Source: JBGPBY01 sp041481485
GTDB taxonomy: Bacteria; Acidobacteriota; Terriglobia; 20CM-2-55-15
Length of the DNA: 16,665 nt
Direction: 5' to 3'
Assembly: GCA_041481485.1 (NCBI GenBank)
Contig: JBGPBY010000115.1
Coordinates: 1-16,665 of the forward strand
The notes under the pieces were generated by a model that searched no databases, was not told the origin of the DNA, and worked only from the letters and a program-made list of their open reading frames with translations. Shown here piece by piece: positions 15,148 to 16,665 of the stretch. Every line of letters starts with the position of its first letter. Within the stretch, counting starts at the first letter, position 1. The translations under genes and the position numbers were made by a program.

Positions 15148-15690
15148 ATGATCTTCATGATCGGTGCACTGCTCTTTGTGCTGGCCGCAACAGGAGCTGC
15201 GATCTGGCTCGCTGTCGATGCGCGCCGCCGTCATTCTCATGCACCACTCGCCGCAGTTGGAGCGATCGATTTGTTCTGCGGTCTGGTGATAGTCGGCCTC
15301 ATGGTTCTGCACCTGTCGGCGGTGATCGGACTGGCAGTGTCGGGTCGCGGTTTCGGAGGTGCGACGAGTTTCACGTACGACTTCCGGTTTTACTCGCTGC
15401 TGATGTTGGGAGTCGTGATCATTATCCCGGGTCTTGTGTTCGTCTTGCATGCTCGCCGCCTCACGGAAGGGGACGCTGAGGCATGGACGCGCGCGCTTTG
15501 GGCCAGCGGCGTGTTGTTACTCATCAACATTCCTCTGCTGCCGATTCAACTCTTCGCGTTGGATCATGTGTTGCTTGCCACGATCAACCTCGTCTCCCTT
15601 TTGGCGGCTCGAGGCATCCTGGGACGCCTTCGACGTGAGACGCTGACACCTGATATCACGTTGCATCCGCCAAAAGGAGTCTCTGTATGA
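15148..15690 (+). CDS. Multi-pass membrane protein, function unknown
   Basis: 180 aa with four or five hydrophobic segments: about 1-23, 31-64 (long, perhaps two short helices), 82-102, 116-138 and 142-158. The C-terminal tail (GRLRRETLTPDITLHPPKGVSV) is polar. No family is recognised. The start ATG 15148 is well supported by GGGAGG at 15137-15142. The stop TGA overlaps the next ATG (ATGA), so it is translationally coupled to the VOC-fold protein and forms a two-gene operon. Confidence 0.75.
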   Translation: MIFMIGALLFVLAATGAAIWLAVDARRRHSHAPLAAVGAIDLFCGLVIVGLMVLHLSAVIGLAVSGRGFGGATSFTYDFRFYSLLMLGVVIIIPGLVFVLHARRLTEGDAEAWTRALWASGVLLLINIPLLPIQLFALDHVLLATINLVSLLAARGILGRLRRETLTPDITLHPPKGVSV

Positions 15691-16049
15691 GCGGAAGGGA
15701 AAACCTGACGCCGATGGGTCAGCCCGTGCCGGAGCTGCCGGTTGTTGATGTGGAAAGCGCGCAACAGCATTACCGGGATGCGCTGGGCTTTGAGATTGGA
15801 TGGCTTTATCCGGGCAAGGAGATCGGAGCCGTGTCGCGTGGAGGCACGGTCATCTTCTTTCGGAAGAGACAGCCGCCGTTTGAACCTGCGATTCATTGGG
15901 TGTTCGCTGAAAAGATTGATGATTTGTATCGCGAATTGAAATCGTCCGGTGCAAACGTCGTTGAACCTCTGGAAAAGAAGCCCTGGGGGTTAATGCAGTT
16001 CACCGTCGAAGATCTCGACGGAAACCGCTTCTACTTCCACCACGACTAG
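15687..16049 (+). CDS. VOC superfamily (glyoxalase/bleomycin-resistance-fold) protein
   Basis: 120 aa with one VOC layout: a beta strand LPVVDVESAQQHYRDALGF, strand/loop EIGAVSRGGTVIFFRKR, the central IHWVFAEKIDDLYRELKSSGANVVEPLEKKPWG and the final MQFTVEDLDGNRFYFHHD. This is the usual beta-alpha-beta-beta-beta repeat pair seen in bleomycin-resistance-like dimers. H70 in IHWVF and the last strand are where metal ligands sit in metalloenzymes of the fold, but the full ligand set cannot be assigned. The start overlaps the stop of the membrane protein (ATGA). The substrate is unknown; it could be a small hydrophobic compound or antibiotic. Confidence 0.85.
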   Translation: MSGRENLTPMGQPVPELPVVDVESAQQHYRDALGFEIGWLYPGKEIGAVSRGGTVIFFRKRQPPFEPAIHWVFAEKIDDLYRELKSSGANVVEPLEKKPWGLMQFTVEDLDGNRFYFHHD

Positions 16050-16068
16050 CGGGTCACGATGACTCGAA

Positions 16069-16096
16069 CCACGGCTTCCGTGGAGGGGAAACCCTC
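16069..16096. terminator. Two adjoining hairpins after the VOC gene
   Basis: CCACGG-CTT-CCGTGG (16069-16083) is directly followed by GAGGG-GAAA-CCCTC (16083-16096, GNRA-type tetraloop); they share one G. They lie 20 bp after the VOC stop codon and could end transcription or stabilise the mRNA. A TTTTT run occurs only later, at 16122-16126. Confidence 0.4.
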
Positions 16097-16251
16097 TGCG
16101 GGACTCCGATAAAGTGGTGTCTTTTTGAAGGAAAGGAGATGCTCGAACCATTCATGGCATCGTTTTACGCGTCAAGTGCTTGCACGATTGGGTGTTCCTG
16201 GTAGCAATACAAGCAATGACAGTCTGTTACAATCTGCGTGGGCTTCATAAT

Positions 16252-16629
16252 ATGAGCGAGCAGCGCCTGCAGCAACTCGAAGAGAACCTGAGCCGAATCC
16301 TTGAAGCGCTAAAGGCACATTACGCGCCTGAGCAGGTCATCGTTTTCGGCTCACTTACTACCGGACATGTGACGGAGACGAGCGATCTCGATCTACTGAT
16401 CGTCAAGGATACAGATAAGCGATTTTATGACCGGATCAGAGAAGTCGTGAAGATGTGCGATTACGATATTGGCGTGGACTTCCTCGTTTACACACCGAAG
16501 GAATTGGCGGAGGCCGCAAAGTGCAACGCCTTTGTTCGGGACGAAATGAGGTGGTCCCCATTCTTTGGACCAAAAAACAGCGTGCTTAAGGTGGACCGCT
16601 GCCTCTTGAAAAATGGGTTTAAAGATTAA
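16252..16629 (+). CDS. MNT-type nucleotidyltransferase (minimal NTase, HEPN/MNT antitoxin-like)
   Basis: 125 aa from ATG 16252; a TTG at 16180 in the same frame adds 24 residues with no family likeness. The NTase core is clear: VIVFGSLTTGHVTETSDLDLLIV, giving G33-S34 and the metal-binding D45 and D47, with the third Asp at D76 (IGVDFLVYTP). N-terminal helices (QLEENLSRILEALKAHYAPE) precede it. MNT proteins usually pair with a HEPN-domain ribonuclease toxin and neutralise it, in some cases by AMPylation. No HEPN gene is visible upstream, and the window ends 36 bp after the stop. After NAFVRDEM (about residue 98) the last 27 residues no longer look like the family and may come from an inserted element. 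A TACAAT hexamer at 16228-16233 may be a -10 box. Confidence 0.8.
   Translation: MSEQRLQQLEENLSRILEALKAHYAPEQVIVFGSLTTGHVTETSDLDLLIVKDTDKRFYDRIREVVKMCDYDIGVDFLVYTPKELAEAAKCNAFVRDEMRWSPFFGPKNSVLKVDRCLLKNGFKD
16547..16571 (+). mobile_element. Possible insertion-sequence end (IS3-like terminal repeat)
   Basis: TGAGGTGGTCCCC followed by a TTTGGACC block resembles, from memory, the terminal repeat layout of IS3-family elements (TG start, CCCC, then TTGGAC). It begins exactly where the nucleotidyltransferase loses its expected C-terminal ending. AGGTGG(T/A)CC recurs at 16589-16597. No transposase can be seen before the window ends, so this is a tentative call. Confidence 0.25.
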
Positions 16630-16665
16630 CTCGTCGGGCCTGTGCGGAACTGTGAAAAAGTCAGA

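Noticed and set aside
14892..15479. 195-codon plus-strand frame
   Set aside because: It overlaps out of phase with the membrane-protein gene, which has a strong RBS and clear hydrophobic segments; the frame's own residues look random.
16050..16110. Possible minus-strand tRNA around GACTCGAACC
   Set aside because: The T-stem is weak and no complementary 5' acceptor half or anticodon arm exists; the nearby stems are simple hairpins.
16139..16204. Short 21-codon frame from an ATG preceded by AAGGAAAGGAG
   Set aside because: The Shine-Dalgarno-like run abuts the ATG with no spacing and the peptide is not recognisable; a leader peptide cannot be excluded but is not supported.
1..16665. CRISPR arrays, rRNA genes, integron attC sites
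   Set aside because: No regularly spaced repeats, no rRNA-like sequence and no attC-type paired sites were noticed on reading.

Overview
The window looks like soil or sediment Acidobacteriota DNA. The pointers are a VWFA-related Acidobacterial domain fragment, a carboxypeptidase-regulatory-like repeat fragment, a quinoprotein dehydrogenase fragment, and many exported Gram-negative proteins (porin, RND pump, lipoprotein). Base composition is moderately GC-rich. The assignment is inferred from gene content; there is no rRNA or other marker gene here.

Region 1 (about 1-3485) holds broken genes: an unrecognised minus-strand ORF, the 3' half of a VWA protein, an internal frameshifted piece of a minus-strand CarboxypepD_reg-type protein, and the C-terminal two thirds of a PQQ-dependent dehydrogenase. 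Recognisable homology starts or stops abruptly at about 440, 1120, 1880 and 2070.

Region 2 (3570-12931) is the core. On the plus strand there follow an exported erythromycin-esterase-like/TPR protein, an exported TlpA-type thioredoxin, an OprB-like porin with a Gln/Gly/Pro-rich linker, a secreted YVTN/YncE-type beta-propeller, a very short CusB-like adaptor and a large CusA-type RND permease. A Met-rich FixH/YtkA-like lipoprotein lies tail to tail with the permease. All three methionines that carry Cu(I)/Ag(I) through E. coli CusA are conserved, so periplasmic copper or silver handling is the most likely common job. Unusual points are an adaptor too short to hold a helical hairpin or lipoyl domain, no TolC-type outer-membrane factor in view, and an extra pair of hydrophobic segments in the permease. 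This is the best candidate for an undescribed variant system.

Region 3 (13089-16665) is mixed: a divergent Lgt (prolipoprotein diacylglyceryl transferase), a convergent exported chalcone-isomerase-like protein, a two-gene unit (multi-pass membrane protein plus VOC/glyoxalase-fold protein, ATGA overlap) and an MNT-type nucleotidyltransferase whose C-terminus may be replaced by the end of an insertion element. A near-perfect 41-bp palindrome of REP or terminator type sits at 8485-8525 between the propeller and adaptor genes. No rRNA, convincing tRNA or CRISPR array was seen.
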